A stretch of 64,000 nt of DNA from Cognatishimia maritima (lineage in GTDB: Bacteria > Pseudomonadota > Alphaproteobacteria > Rhodobacterales > Rhodobacteraceae). Position numbers and translations under genes: made by a program. Of the stretch, positions 1 to 8,158 are shown piece after piece; position 1 is the first letter of the stretch, and every line of letters begins with the position of its first letter. The notes beneath the pieces were generated by a model, which made no database searches, was not told the origin of the DNA, and worked only from the letters and a program-made list of their open reading frames with translations. The stretch covers positions 126,501-190,500 of the forward strand of contig NZ_FQWM01000004.1 of assembly GCF_900129685.1 (NCBI RefSeq), given 5' to 3'.

Positions 1-75
1 CCGCGTGACAGATGCGTGAATTTATGCTGGACTAGGTCTGTTGATGTTAACCCTAGCTAGAGAGGAGGATGCCAT

Positions 76-240
76 ATGAGCGTAAGCTCACATTTGGAAG
101 AACTGAAACGGAAACACGAGAGCCTCTCCAAACTTGTCGAACAGGAGCAACGCTCCCCAGGAGCAAGTGATCTCGACATTGCTGAAATGAAGAAACAGAA
201 ACTCCGGATCAAAGAAGAGATCACGAGACTTTCTGCTTAG
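76..240 (+). CDS. DUF465 (YdcH-like) small protein
   Basis: Encodes 54 residues, almost entirely charged helix, beginning MSVSSHLEELKRKHESL and ending with KKQKLRIKEEITRL. This is the usual size and pattern of the DUF465/YdcH family: a short coiled-coil hairpin of unknown function that is common in alphaproteobacteria. A clear AGGAGG lies at 63-68, seven bases before the ATG, which fixes the start. A strong hairpin terminator follows 35 bp after the stop, so it is probably a single-gene transcript or the last gene of a unit that begins left of the window. No catalytic motif is visible. Confidence 0.85.
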   Translation: MSVSSHLEELKRKHESLSKLVEQEQRSPGASDLDIAEMKKQKLRIKEEITRLSA

Positions 241-274
241 TCAACATTCACCCACCAACATTTACCCAAAGAGG

Positions 275-300
275 CCCCGTTTCTTCGGAAGCGGGGTTTT
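275..300 (+). terminator. Rho-independent terminator with UUCG loop
   Basis: A nine-base stem (CCCCGTTTC with GAAGCGGGG, one G-U pair) is closed by a TTCG tetraloop and followed by TTTT at 297-300. It ends transcription of the DUF465 gene and lies against the 3' end of the convergent transporter pseudogene. Confidence 0.85.
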
Positions 301-301
301 A

Positions 302-1164
302 TTATGTCCGAAAGCTGGCGCGTGCTGCGACTAATGCGCCAAACGTAATCAGCAGCGCAGCAATGGCCAGACCCCATGTGGCTTCGGCCGCGCCTGCCAA
401 GACAAGCACAAGCGTCGACAAAAGCGGCGCAGCATAAGAGGCCGTGCCCAATAGCTGAATGTCGCCCTGTTTGACGCCAATGTCCCAAACGTAAAACGCC
501 AATCCCACCGGCCCAAGGCCAAGCGCCGCAACTGAAAGCCAGCCAAGACGTGAGGTAGGCCAGATCGTGTCCTCAAGCATCACATGCAGCCCCAGCGACA
601 GCACCGCAGAGGCAAGGCAAAAGACGGCGACAGCGGCCGTTGGGACGTCTTTCAGCCGTCGGGAGATCACCGAATAGCAGGACCAGAAAGGGCGCAGCCA
701 AAGGCAAGACCATAGCCGGGCAGTGCGGCTGCATCAAAGCCGCCTCCACCCCCCTGAATGATCAGGGCTGCGCCTGCGAAGGCAATGAGTGCCCCAATCA
801 CATGCGCGCGCTTCAAGACCTCACCGGGCAAAAGCCCGGAGAAAAGCACAATCAACAGTGGCCAAAGATAAGCGATCAGCCCGGTCTCCGCCGCAGGCGC
901 AAGCCGCAGCGCGCTAAAGTAAAGCGCGTGGTAGCCGAACAATCCAATCGTCCCGAAAGCAAAAACGCCGAGGGGCACCTGCCTCAGGGGGCCAAAACCA
1001 CCTGTCCGCGCCGTCCAGATCAGCCCCAATGTACCGCCGATGGCAAAGCAAACGGCATTCAATAGCAAGGGCGGCATTGGGGCCGTCCCGACGGTAAAAA
1101 GCGCCAAGAAGGACCAAAGGATCACGGCAAGAAAGCCAACGGATGTCGCGGTTTTTGGTGTCAC
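302..1164 (-). pseudogene. EamA/DMT-family transporter, frameshifted
   Basis: Two adjacent minus-strand frames together make one EamA (drug/metabolite transporter) protein of about 285 residues with ten likely membrane helices. The upstream frame runs well through PGYGLAFGCAL and then meets a stop at once. The downstream frame resumes with WSCYSVISRRLKDVP, so the natural junction would be GCALFWSCYS. Restoring one base in the AAA run at 687-689 (plus strand) joins them. I therefore call a one-base deletion, either a true pseudogene or a sequencing error. The start is taken as GTG 1164, five bases after the lysR stop, with AGGA just upstream; an ATG at 1203 overlapping lysR is possible. The LysR gene in front suggests co-transcription or local control. 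The substrate is unknown. Confidence 0.75.
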
Positions 1165-1168
1165 GGTC

Positions 1169-2110
1169 CTACAGCTCTGAAACAGGGACAATTTTGAAGT
1201 CATCCGAGAAATGCGCGGTCTTTTCAATCTCTGCAATGAACCAATCACGAAACGCCGCCACGTCGGTACGTGTCTCAGCACCTTTCCGGCAGAGAAAGCG
1301 AAACCGAGCATCCGATTCAATGGCCACTTTGAACGGCGTCACCAACCGTTCCTCCATGACATCTTTGATAATCATCGGACGGCGCCCCAGGGCGACCCCG
1401 ACGCCAGAAATCGCCGCGTCAATTGCATGGTCGGCGTTCGAAAAATGGATGCCGCGTTTGCCTTCTGGAAGCCGAAGCCTCATCGCCTTGAACCATGCGG
1501 CCCAGTCGCATTTGGGGCGCAGAAAATCGATGGAATCATCGTAGATCAGCGGCGCATTGAGAAGCTTTTCCGGGGTGTCATATTTCTGGGCATGCTCGGG
1601 CGTCATCACCGGTGTCAGCCATTCTTTGCGCACCGGAACGCTGTAGAGATCGGGGAACTCGCGTTGACTAAAACGAATGGCAACGTCGACGTCATCACGT
1701 TCAAAGTCGAGGTCCTTCAAGGAGGCCGCAAAACGCAATTCGATATCCGGGTGGTGGCGCGCGAACTCAAAAATTCGGGGGGCAAGCCACTTGGCCGTCA
1801 AAGCTGGGCCCGCTGTAATCATCAGCGTATTGGTTTGCACCGACCGACGCGCCGCGCGCCATGCATTGTTCAGAGCATCAAAGCCTTCGCTCGCCCCGGG
1901 CGCCAGAACGGCGCCAGCCTCCGTCAATTGAACCGCACGGTTGAGCCTGACAAACAATGGATGGCCAAGGTGATCTTCCAGCGATTTGATCTGAAACGAC
2001 AACGCGGCAGGCGTCACGTTCAACTCATCCGCCGCCCTTGCAAAGGACAGATGTCGGGCAGCGGCCTCAAAAGCGCGCAGGGCGGTCAAAGGGGGCAGGC
2101 GATCACTCAT
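1169..2110 (-). CDS. LysR-family transcriptional regulator (GcvA-like)
   Basis: A 313-residue protein with an N-terminal winged helix-turn-helix (about residues 8-65: LTALRAFEAAARHLSFARAA, then a recognition helix near TPAALSFQIKSLE). A LysR substrate-binding domain follows from about residue 90 to the end. The opening resembles the GcvA/AmpR branch. It lies directly upstream of, and in the same direction as, the broken EamA transporter, with a gap of about five bases. It is divergent from a 50-aa ORF with 107 bp between them, the usual place for a LysR operator. The effector is unknown. Confidence 0.85.
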   Translation of the reverse strand: MSDRLPPLTALRAFEAAARHLSFARAADELNVTPAALSFQIKSLEDHLGHPLFVRLNRAVQLTEAGAVLAPGASEGFDALNNAWRAARRSVQTNTLMITAGPALTAKWLAPRIFEFARHHPDIELRFAASLKDLDFERDDVDVAIRFSQREFPDLYSVPVRKEWLTPVMTPEHAQKYDTPEKLLNAPLIYDDSIDFLRPKCDWAAWFKAMRLRLPEGKRGIHFSNADHAIDAAISGVGVALGRRPMIIKDVMEERLVTPFKVAIESDARFRFLCRKGAETRTDVAAFRDWFIAEIEKTAHFSDDFKIVPVSEL

Positions 2111-2217
2111 GTCAGTTAAGTAAAACTAAATCGAAGTGTTGAAAAGTCTCGTTTGTAAGCTTTCTTTGCGCAGCGCATATTGGCAACAGGTTAGATTTTC
2201 AAATGCAGGAGCGCAAA

Positions 2218-2370
2218 ATGATCGAAGTTGCCACAACCCGTCGCGTCGCTTGCGCCTATTCCCGGGCGCATGAGGAAAGAGCCATGGCTTTCCGGCGTCT
2301 GTTCAAGGTTTTTAGCGTTTTCCCACGTGTGCCGCTGAGCCGGATCGCTCTTACGGTGCCGTCCCGCTGA
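2218..2370 (+). CDS. Small Arg-rich protein, 50 aa, unrecognised
   Basis: An ORF of 50 codons with a well-placed AGGAG at 2207-2211, six bases before the ATG. The product opens MIEVATTRRVACAYSRAHEE and continues with a basic RAMAFRRLFKVFSVFPRVPL. It has many arginines, no signal peptide and no recognised domain. It resembles in style the small Arg-rich DUF1127-type proteins of alphaproteobacteria, but I cannot place it in that family. It is divergent from the LysR gene and is followed by the strong palindromic terminator at 2406-2431. The ribosome-binding site and the terminator are the only support that it is real. Confidence 0.5.
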   Translation: MIEVATTRRVACAYSRAHEERAMAFRRLFKVFSVFPRVPLSRIALTVPSR

Positions 2371-2405
2371 TCCGCTTTCTGCGGTTTCTTACGGGGCAAA
2401 AAGGA

Positions 2406-2431
2406 AAGGGCCGGTCAATTGACCGGCCCTT
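2406..2431. terminator. Bidirectional palindromic terminator
   Basis: A perfect 11-bp inverted repeat (AAGGGCCGGTC and its complement) around AATT. It lies between the convergent 50-aa ORF and phaB, and its A/T flanks allow it to act on both strands. Confidence 0.85.
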
Positions 2432-2454
2432 GTTGTCTTCACCGACGGCAGTAA

Positions 2455-3180
2455 TCAGACGAAGAACTGTGCGCCGTTCGCCGAAATGGTCGAGCCATTG
2501 ATGAACCCTGAATCCTCGGACGCAAGGAAGGTCACGCAGCGCGCGATTTCTTCTGGTTCACCCAGACGACCTGCTGGAATCTGCGGAATGATCTTAGAGT
2601 TCAGAACTTCCTCTGGGATTGCGCGGACCATTTCGGTGCCGATGTAGCCCGGGCAAACCGCGTTCGCCGTGATGCCTGCGCGGGCACCTTCTTGGGCCAG
2701 GGATTTGATGATGCCCAGATCGCCCGCTTTGGTCGCTGCATAGTTCACCTGACCAAACTGGCCTTTCTGACCGTTGATCGAAGAGATCACGATCACACGG
2801 CCAAACTTGCGCTCACGCATGCCAGGCCAAACCGGGTGCACGGTGTTAAAAACGCCGGTCAGGTTGGTGTCGACGACTTCTTTCCATGCCTCAGGCGTCA
2901 TCTTGTGGAAAGGTGCGTCGCGGGTGATACCAGCGTTCGCGACAACCACGTCAATCGGGCCAAGGTCCGCCTCGACCTGCGCGATGCCTGCTTTGGAGGC
3001 GTCGTAATCGGCAACGTTCCATTTGTAGGTCTTGATGCCGGTCTCTGCGGTAAAGGCAGCGGCTTTTTCGTCGTTGCCAGCATAGGTTGCCGCAACCTCG
3101 TATCCTTCGGCTTTCAGCGCTTTGGAAATCGCTTCTCCGATGCCGCGTGAACCGCCGGTGACGAGTGCTACTTTTGCCAT
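2455..3180 (-). CDS. phaB: Acetoacetyl-CoA reductase (NADPH)
   Basis: A 241-residue short-chain dehydrogenase that reduces acetoacetyl-CoA to (R)-3-hydroxybutyryl-CoA, for polyhydroxybutyrate and as the second step of the ethylmalonyl-CoA pathway. Visible are the cofactor loop TGGSRGIGEA (residues 8-17), NAG at about 86-88, and the Ser/Tyr/Lys set in VISSINGQKGQFGQVNYAATK. Length and sequence match PhaB rather than FabG. GGAGG lies seven bases before the ATG. It follows phaA on the same strand, but a hairpin terminator at 3321-3350 separates them, so phaB may have its own promoter in the AT-rich stretch 3181-3318, which also holds the palindrome GTTACGTAAC at 3219-3228. Confidence 0.93.
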   Translation of the reverse strand: MAKVALVTGGSRGIGEAISKALKAEGYEVAATYAGNDEKAAAFTAETGIKTYKWNVADYDASKAGIAQVEADLGPIDVVVANAGITRDAPFHKMTPEAWKEVVDTNLTGVFNTVHPVWPGMRERKFGRVIVISSINGQKGQFGQVNYAATKAGDLGIIKSLAQEGARAGITANAVCPGYIGTEMVRAIPEEVLNSKIIPQIPAGRLGEPEEIARCVTFLASEDSGFINGSTISANGAQFFV

Positions 3181-3218
3181 GGTCTTCCTCCAGTATGAGT
3201 AATTCTTCTAGTAATTCT

Positions 3219-3228
3219 GTTACGTAAC
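3219..3228. promoter_or_regulatory. Palindrome GTTACGTAAC upstream of phaB
   Basis: A perfect 10-bp palindrome about 40 bp before the phaB start codon, downstream of the phaA terminator. Its position suits an operator at a phaB-specific promoter. It may be coincidence. Confidence 0.3.
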
Positions 3229-3320
3229 GCGCGCTCAATGTGCAAGATTGTTTCGTCGTCAAATTGGTATGATCGCCGACAATCCGTAAGTCCAGTGCGC
3301 TTCTTGATTGCAGTGACAAA

Positions 3321-3350
3321 AAAAGGGCATCCCATGCGGGACGCCCTTTT
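3321..3350 (-). terminator. Terminator after phaA
   Basis: A 13-bp stem (AAAAGGGCATCCC with GGGACGCCCTTTT, one wobble) around ATGC. On the minus strand it is followed by a run of seven T. It lies 27 bp after the phaA stop and separates phaA from phaB. Confidence 0.8.
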
Positions 3351-3376
3351 CACGATTGTTACAAGGCGTCCGAGAC

Positions 3377-4555
3377 TTATGGGCGCTCAACGCAGAGCGC
3401 GACACCCATGCCGCCGCCGATGCACAGTGTTGCCAAGCCTTTTTTGGCGTCGCGACGCTGCATTTCAAACAGCAGTGTGTTCAGGACGCGGCAGCCCGAG
3501 GCGCCAATCGGGTGACCGATCGCAATCGCGCCGCCATTGACGTTCACGATGGCTGGATCCCAACCCATGTCCTTGTTCACGGCACAGGCCTGCGCAGCAA
3601 AGGCTTCGTTGGCTTCAACAAGGTCCAAGTCGCCAACAGACCAGCCCGCCTTTTCCAGCGCCTTGCGAGACGCGTGGATTGGGCCAACACCCATGATGGA
3701 TGGGTCCAGACCGGCAGTGGCGTAAGACGCAATGCGGGCCATTGGGGTGATGCCGCGCTTTTCGGCGTCATCTGCGGACATCAGCAAAACGCCTGCCGCG
3801 CCGTCGTTGATGCCAGATGCGTTCGCAGCCGTCACAGAGCCGCCTTCACGCACGAAGGCTGGGCGCAGTTTCTGCATGCCTTCGATGGTTGCGCCGTGAC
3901 GGATGTATTCGTCTTTGTCGACCACGATGTCGCCCTTGCGGGTCTTCACGGTGAAGGCGATGACCTCATCGTCAAACTTGCCAGCCTTCTGTGCGGCCTC
4001 GGCTTTGTTCTGAGACGCCAGCGCGAATTCGTCCTGCATCTCACGAGAAATCTGCCACTGGTTCGCAACGTTTTCAGCGGTTTGGCCCATGTGATAGCCG
4101 TTGAACGCATCCCACAGACCATCTTTGATCATCGAGTCGATGTATTTCATATCGCCCATTTTGTGGCCCGCACGCAGGTGCGCCACATGCGGCGAAAGGG
4201 TCATGTTTTCCTGACCGCCCGCTGCAACGATGGACGCGTCACCCAGTTGGATGTGCTGTGCCGCCAATGCAACCGCGCGCAGGCCTGAGCCGCACACTTG
4301 GTTGATGCTCCATGCGGCGCTTTCTTGTGGCAAGCCCGCATTAATATGCGCCTGACGCGCCGGGTTCTGACCCTGACCTGCGGTCAGAACTTGACCGAGG
4401 ATGGTTTCAGACACTTCAGACTTGTCGATCCCTGCGCGCTCCACCAGCGCTTCAAGCACTGCTGCGCCCAAATCATGCGCGGGAGTGTTTGCGAATGATC
4501 CGCCAAAGCTACCAACAGCTGTCCGGGCAGCCGAGGCGATTACTACGTTTGTCAT
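3377..4555 (-). CDS. phaA: Acetyl-CoA acetyltransferase (beta-ketothiolase)
   Basis: A 392-residue thiolase that condenses two acetyl-CoA to acetoacetyl-CoA. The nucleophilic Cys is at about residue 88 in [13 protein letters not shown]. The C-terminal His and Cys are in [12 protein letters not shown] and [10 protein letters not shown]. The start [19 protein letters not shown] is chosen because GAGAGGATC lies just upstream and homologues begin there; an in-frame ATG 17 codons earlier is unlikely. The product feeds PhaB and, through crotonyl-CoA, the Ccr/Ecm/Mch enzymes encoded further right. Confidence 0.95.
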   Translation of the reverse strand: MTNVVIASAARTAVGSFGGSFANTPAHDLGAAVLEALVERAGIDKSEVSETILGQVLTAGQGQNPARQAHINAGLPQESAAWSINQVCGSGLRAVALAAQHIQLGDASIVAAGGQENMTLSPHVAHLRAGHKMGDMKYIDSMIKDGLWDAFNGYHMGQTAENVANQWQISREMQDEFALASQNKAEAAQKAGKFDDEVIAFTVKTRKGDIVVDKDEYIRHGATIEGMQKLRPAFVREGGSVTAANASGINDGAAGVLLMSADDAEKRGITPMARIASYATAGLDPSIMGVGPIHASRKALEKAGWSVGDLDLVEANEAFAAQACAVNKDMGWDPAIVNVNGGAIAIGHPIGASGCRVLNTLLFEMQRRDAKKGLATLCIGGGMGVALCVERP

Positions 4556-4691
4556 ATTCGTCGATCCTCTCAAGATGCAAAACATGCGTCCATCGGTGGG
4601 ACACATATTGATCCCCTTCCAAAGGCTGCTTTATCGGATTTGCGAGGGAGCGACAACACGAAGCGTGCCGTTTTCGAAAGAAAATTGCGAG

Positions 4692-5513
4692 CTACGCGAC
4701 TTTTTTGGAATTTTCGTTCTTGTCCCACGGGGGATTGACCGTCGGAGCGCCGTAAAGAAAGCCCTGCAGACAGTCGAACCCAAGCGATGCAAGGGTATTA
4801 GCATCATCCATACTGGTGACATGTGTCGCAACTGTGAAGATGCCGAATTGCCGCGCAATGTGCGAAATCGCGCCGGCAATCACTTGGTTTTCATAGTCGG
4901 TGCTTATTTTTTGGCAGAACTGGCGATCGACTTTGACAATATCAAAGAAAAACTCTTTGAAATGTCGGAAGGACGTCAGTTTTGCGCCGTAGTCATCCAA
5001 GGCAAAAGCGATTCCCCGGCCTTGGCAGTTGTCCATGAAATCCATCACCACCTCGGGCACCTGCAAGGCGGAGGGTTCAGAGATCTCTAGAATCAAACGC
5101 CTTGCGACCTCTGGTCGTTCGGAAAGCGCTTGTTCTAGCGTGCGTGTGTAGCGGCCATAGCCGATGGACCGGGCCGACATATTTATCGAAATGCGGATGT
5201 CCGGTGCTTGGGTGAGGGTCTTCAGCCCCTGTTCAAGCGCAAGGCAATCCAACTGCCGCCCCAAATCGGTGTCTTCGAGTGTTGCCATAAAATCTTTGGC
5301 CGGGATGATACGCCCGGTTTCATCCAGCACCCTGATTAGCCCTTCGAAGAAGGCAACTTTTGTCGGGTCTTTCGCTTGAACAATGGGTTGAAAGGCCAGC
5401 AGCACATCTTTGTGCCGGATCGCTGCAGCCACCATATCGACCACCGCCAGATCACGCGTTTCAATCGCGTGATCCAGCGGGCTGCTCTTGATAGCGCGCT
5501 GTCGCTTGCCCAT
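4692..5513 (-). CDS. EAL-domain protein, probably catalytically degenerate
   Basis: A 273-residue single EAL domain (c-di-GMP phosphodiesterase fold) without GGDEF, PAS or membrane segment. GGAGG seven bases upstream selects the MGKRQRAIK start. Conserved positions seen: EGLIR in place of EALIR, the Asn in ISINMS, the Glu in LILEISE, the Asp pair in ALDDYG, the Lys in DIVKVD and the Gln in CLQGFLYG. The motif that is normally AEGVET reads ATHVTS, so the glutamate of that loop, essential in studied EAL enzymes, is missing. I infer a c-di-GMP binding or regulatory protein rather than an active phosphodiesterase. It stands alone between tlpA and phaA. Confidence 0.82.
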   Translation of the reverse strand: MGKRQRAIKSSPLDHAIETRDLAVVDMVAAAIRHKDVLLAFQPIVQAKDPTKVAFFEGLIRVLDETGRIIPAKDFMATLEDTDLGRQLDCLALEQGLKTLTQAPDIRISINMSARSIGYGRYTRTLEQALSERPEVARRLILEISEPSALQVPEVVMDFMDNCQGRGIAFALDDYGAKLTSFRHFKEFFFDIVKVDRQFCQKISTDYENQVIAGAISHIARQFGIFTVATHVTSMDDANTLASLGFDCLQGFLYGAPTVNPPWDKNENSKKVA

Positions 5514-5585
5514 GCATGACCCTCCGATAAAGCCATTAAGGCCCAGAGGGATAAACAAGCCGTTAAAGGGAAATTTGCGGCGAAA

Positions 5586-6149
5586 TTAGCCTTCGCCGCT
5601 GCCAATCAGCGCTTTCAACACAGCCTTGGCACTGTCGCTTGACCAATCCGCGTCACCGCGCAGGCGCGCGACTTCATTTCCGTCGGGATCAAGGATCATG
5701 GTGGTCGGCAGGCCAAACACTTTCATTTCGCGCGCCAAAAGCTGCTTTGGGTCGCGGTGTTGCGGCAAGTTGTCGACGCCGATTTCATCCAAAAACTTCG
5801 CCATCGCAGGCGGCATGTTGCGCCCAGTTGCCAGTGTCACAACTTCAAAATTGTCGCCGCCCAATTCGCGCTGCAACTCTGAAAGCATTGGCATTTCGTG
5901 ACGGCAGGGTGCGCACCAAGTGGCCCAAAAGTTCAGCAGCACATATTTGCCGCGATAATCCGAAAGCTGCCCTTCGCCACCATCCTCGTGAACAAATGTC
6001 GCCTCAGAGCTTGTCATAGCTTCGGGGTGAAACACCAGTTTCTTCATATCACCCTCACGCAGGGCAGTGGCGGCTTCGATATCCGCTGACGCAACATTTG
6101 CGCTAAGGGCCAAGGCCATATAAAGCACGCTCAAACGAAACAGACGCAT
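5586..6149 (-). CDS. TlpA-family periplasmic thiol-disulfide oxidoreductase
   Basis: A 187-residue protein with a signal peptide ([22 protein letters not shown]) and a thioredoxin-like domain. The active site is WATWCAPCR, and GLPTTMILD gives the cis-Pro loop. TlpA/ResA-type proteins reduce disulfides in the periplasm, for example during cytochrome c maturation or copper-site assembly. The start is set by GGAGG four bases before the ATG and by the signal peptide. It is divergent from argH with only 21 bp between the start codons, so each promoter must lie inside the other gene. Confidence 0.88.
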   Translation of the reverse strand: MRLFRLSVLYMALALSANVASADIEAATALREGDMKKLVFHPEAMTSSEATFVHEDGGEGQLSDYRGKYVLLNFWATWCAPCRHEMPMLSELQRELGGDNFEVVTLATGRNMPPAMAKFLDEIGVDNLPQHRDPKQLLAREMKVFGLPTTMILDPDGNEVARLRGDADWSSDSAKAVLKALIGSGEG

Positions 6150-6170
6150 AGTTCCTCCGAAAGACACGAC

Positions 6171-7562
6171 ATGACAGACAAATCCTCGAACCAGATGTGG
6201 GGTGGCCGCTTCGCCGCCGGTCCAGACGCGATCATGGAGGCAATCAATGCCTCGATCGGGTTTGATCAGCGGATGGCGGCACAGGACATTGCTGGCTCGC
6301 GGGCCCACGCGGCGATGTTGGCCAAGGCAGGCATCATTACGGATAAGGATGCCGAAGCGATTAGGGAAGGGCTGCTCACGGTCTTGTCAGAGATCGACAG
6401 CGGAAAGTTCAATTTCTCTGCCGCGCTCGAGGACATCCACATGAATGTCGAGGCGCGCCTGAAAGAGATCATTGGCGAACCCGCAGGCCGTTTGCACACG
6501 GGCCGGTCGCGCAATGATCAGGTGGCGACAGATTTCAAACTCTGGGTGCGCGACCAGATGGACGCGGCCATTGCTGGTATTGAGGCGCTGATGAAGGCGC
6601 TTGTTGCGCAGGCCGAAGCCGGTGCCGACTGGGTCATGCCGGGCTTTACCCATCTACAAACCGCGCAGCCGGTCACATGGGGGCATCATATGCTGGCCTA
6701 TGTCGAGATGCTGGCTAGGGATCGCAGCCGTTTTGTCGACGCGCGCAAACGCATGAACGAATCCCCCCTTGGCGCGGCTGCGCTGGCCGGGACGTCCTTC
6801 CCGATTGATCGCCATATGACAGCCGAGGCGCTGGGTTTTGATCGCCCCGCGGCGAATTCTCTGGACGCGGTATCGGATCGCGACTTTGCGCTCGATTTCC
6901 TTTCGGCGTCGTCAATCTGTGCCATCCACCTCAGCCGCTTGTCCGAAGAGCTGGTGATCTGGTCCTCGGCGCAGTTCCGGTTTGTGACGCTGTCTGACCG
7001 CTTCTCTACTGGCAGTTCCATCATGCCGCAAAAGAAAAATCCGGATGCCGCTGAACTGATCCGCGCCAAGATTGGCCGGATTTTCGGGGCGAATACCGCG
7101 CTGACCATCGTGATGAAGGGTCTGCCGTTGGCCTATTCCAAGGACATGCAGGAAGACAAAGAACAGACCTTTGATGCTGCCGACAGCCTGATGTTGGCAC
7201 TGGCCGCCATGGAAGGCATGGTCAAAGACATGTCCGCCAACCGCGACAGCCTTGAAGCGGCAGCGGGCAGTGGGTTCTCGACGGCAACCGACCTTGCTGA
7301 TTGGCTGGTGCGGGCGCTGAACATGCCATTTCGTGATGCCCACCACGTGACCGGCACTTTGGTTGCCATGGCAGAATCCCGCGGCTGTGATTTGCCTGAT
7401 CTGACGCTAGAGGATATGAAATCTGTGCATGAGCACATTACCGAGGATGTCTTTGGCGTTCTTGGGGTGCATAACTCTGTGGCCTCGCGCACATCCTACG
7501 GCGGCACCGCCCCAAGCGAAGTGCGCAAACAGGTTGCCCGTTGGAAGGACCTATTGGGATGA
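6171..7562 (+). CDS. argH: Argininosuccinate lyase
   Basis: A 463-residue enzyme of the fumarase/aspartase superfamily that cleaves argininosuccinate to arginine and fumarate, the last step of arginine synthesis. The signature [17 protein letters not shown] lies at about residues 283-299, and the N-terminal MWGGRF and [11 protein letters not shown] motifs are intact. The length is normal. The Shine-Dalgarno is weak. The stop overlaps the next start by four bases (ATGA), coupling it to the lipoprotein gene; lysA follows in the same direction. Confidence 0.95.
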   Translation: MTDKSSNQMWGGRFAAGPDAIMEAINASIGFDQRMAAQDIAGSRAHAAMLAKAGIITDKDAEAIREGLLTVLSEIDSGKFNFSAALEDIHMNVEARLKEIIGEPAGRLHTGRSRNDQVATDFKLWVRDQMDAAIAGIEALMKALVAQAEAGADWVMPGFTHLQTAQPVTWGHHMLAYVEMLARDRSRFVDARKRMNESPLGAAALAGTSFPIDRHMTAEALGFDRPAANSLDAVSDRDFALDFLSASSICAIHLSRLSEELVIWSSAQFRFVTLSDRFSTGSSIMPQKKNPDAAELIRAKIGRIFGANTALTIVMKGLPLAYSKDMQEDKEQTFDAADSLMLALAAMEGMVKDMSANRDSLEAAAGSGFSTATDLADWLVRALNMPFRDAHHVTGTLVAMAESRGCDLPDLTLEDMKSVHEHITEDVFGVLGVHNSVASRTSYGGTAPSEVRKQVARWKDLLG

Positions 7563-7732
7563 AATGGATTGCTGCGCTGATCACGATCAGCTTCTTGGCA
7601 AGCTGCGGCGCAGATGGTGCGCCGGTGCAACCGACAGCGGGGATTGGCATTGGGATCAGCCCGAGCGGCCTTTCCACGTCAACCCGCGTTGGGGTCAAGA
7701 AAGGCCCCGTGTCTGTCGGGGTCAGCCTCTGA
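7559..7732 (+). CDS. Small lipoprotein between argH and lysA
   Basis: A 57-residue peptide with a lipoprotein signal, [16 protein letters not shown], whose LASC lipobox places the lipidated Cys at residue 16. The mature part is about 40 residues, rich in Gly, Ser and Val, and ends [11 protein letters not shown]. It overlaps argH by four bases and the next gene by one, so translation is coupled. Small lipoproteins at this position are found next to lysA/argH in many Rhodobacteraceae, but no function is known to me. Confidence 0.75.
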   Translation: MKWIAALITISFLASCGADGAPVQPTAGIGIGISPSGLSTSTRVGVKKGPVSVGVSL

Positions 7733-8082
7733 TGTTTGAAAGATCCAGCCTACGCTGGGTCTTTTTGCTTTTGGCCATCTGGGGCGCTGTGCACCCAATG
7801 GCCTATTTCCTTTCGTGGTTTGCCGACAATGGATTTGACCTCGCAGGGATGATTGACGCATGGCACGTGAACGACGCCACAAGTGGCCTTGTCTGGGATC
7901 TGACGATCTCGGCCCTTGCTTTGACGCTTTGGGTGGTTGTTGAAACCCTGCGGCATCGCCAGTGGCACTGGCTGCTTGCCCTCCCGGCCACCTTCTGCAT
8001 CGGGGTCAGCTGCGGCCTGCCGTTGTTTCTTTTCTTTCTGTTTGGACGCGGACACAAAAATTCATCGTCTTTGCAGGGCTGA
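7732..8082 (+). CDS. DUF2834 membrane protein
   Basis: A 116-residue protein with three predicted membrane segments (RWVFLLLAIWGAVHPMAYF; ISALALTLWVVVETL; LLALPATFCIGVSCGLPLFL). It matches the DUF2834 pattern: short inner-membrane proteins with an ENG/DNG-DL loop after helix 1 and a C-terminal GLPLFL helix. It starts within the stop codon of the lipoprotein gene (TGATG). A weak six-base hairpin lies between it and lysA at 8091-8106. Function unknown. Confidence 0.75.
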   Translation: MFERSSLRWVFLLLAIWGAVHPMAYFLSWFADNGFDLAGMIDAWHVNDATSGLVWDLTISALALTLWVVVETLRHRQWHWLLALPATFCIGVSCGLPLFLFFLFGRGHKNSSSLQG

Positions 8083-8158
8083 TAAGATTGCAAGCCACAG
8101 GGCTTGTGCCTAAGACAGGCAAAACCAAATTCGCCCAATTTCGCCGGAGTGCCGCCAG

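Noticed and set aside
3356-4288. Long plus-strand open frame of 310 codons over phaA
   Set aside because: It is antisense to an intact thiolase and rich in Arg, His and Cys, typical of a high-G+C shadow frame.
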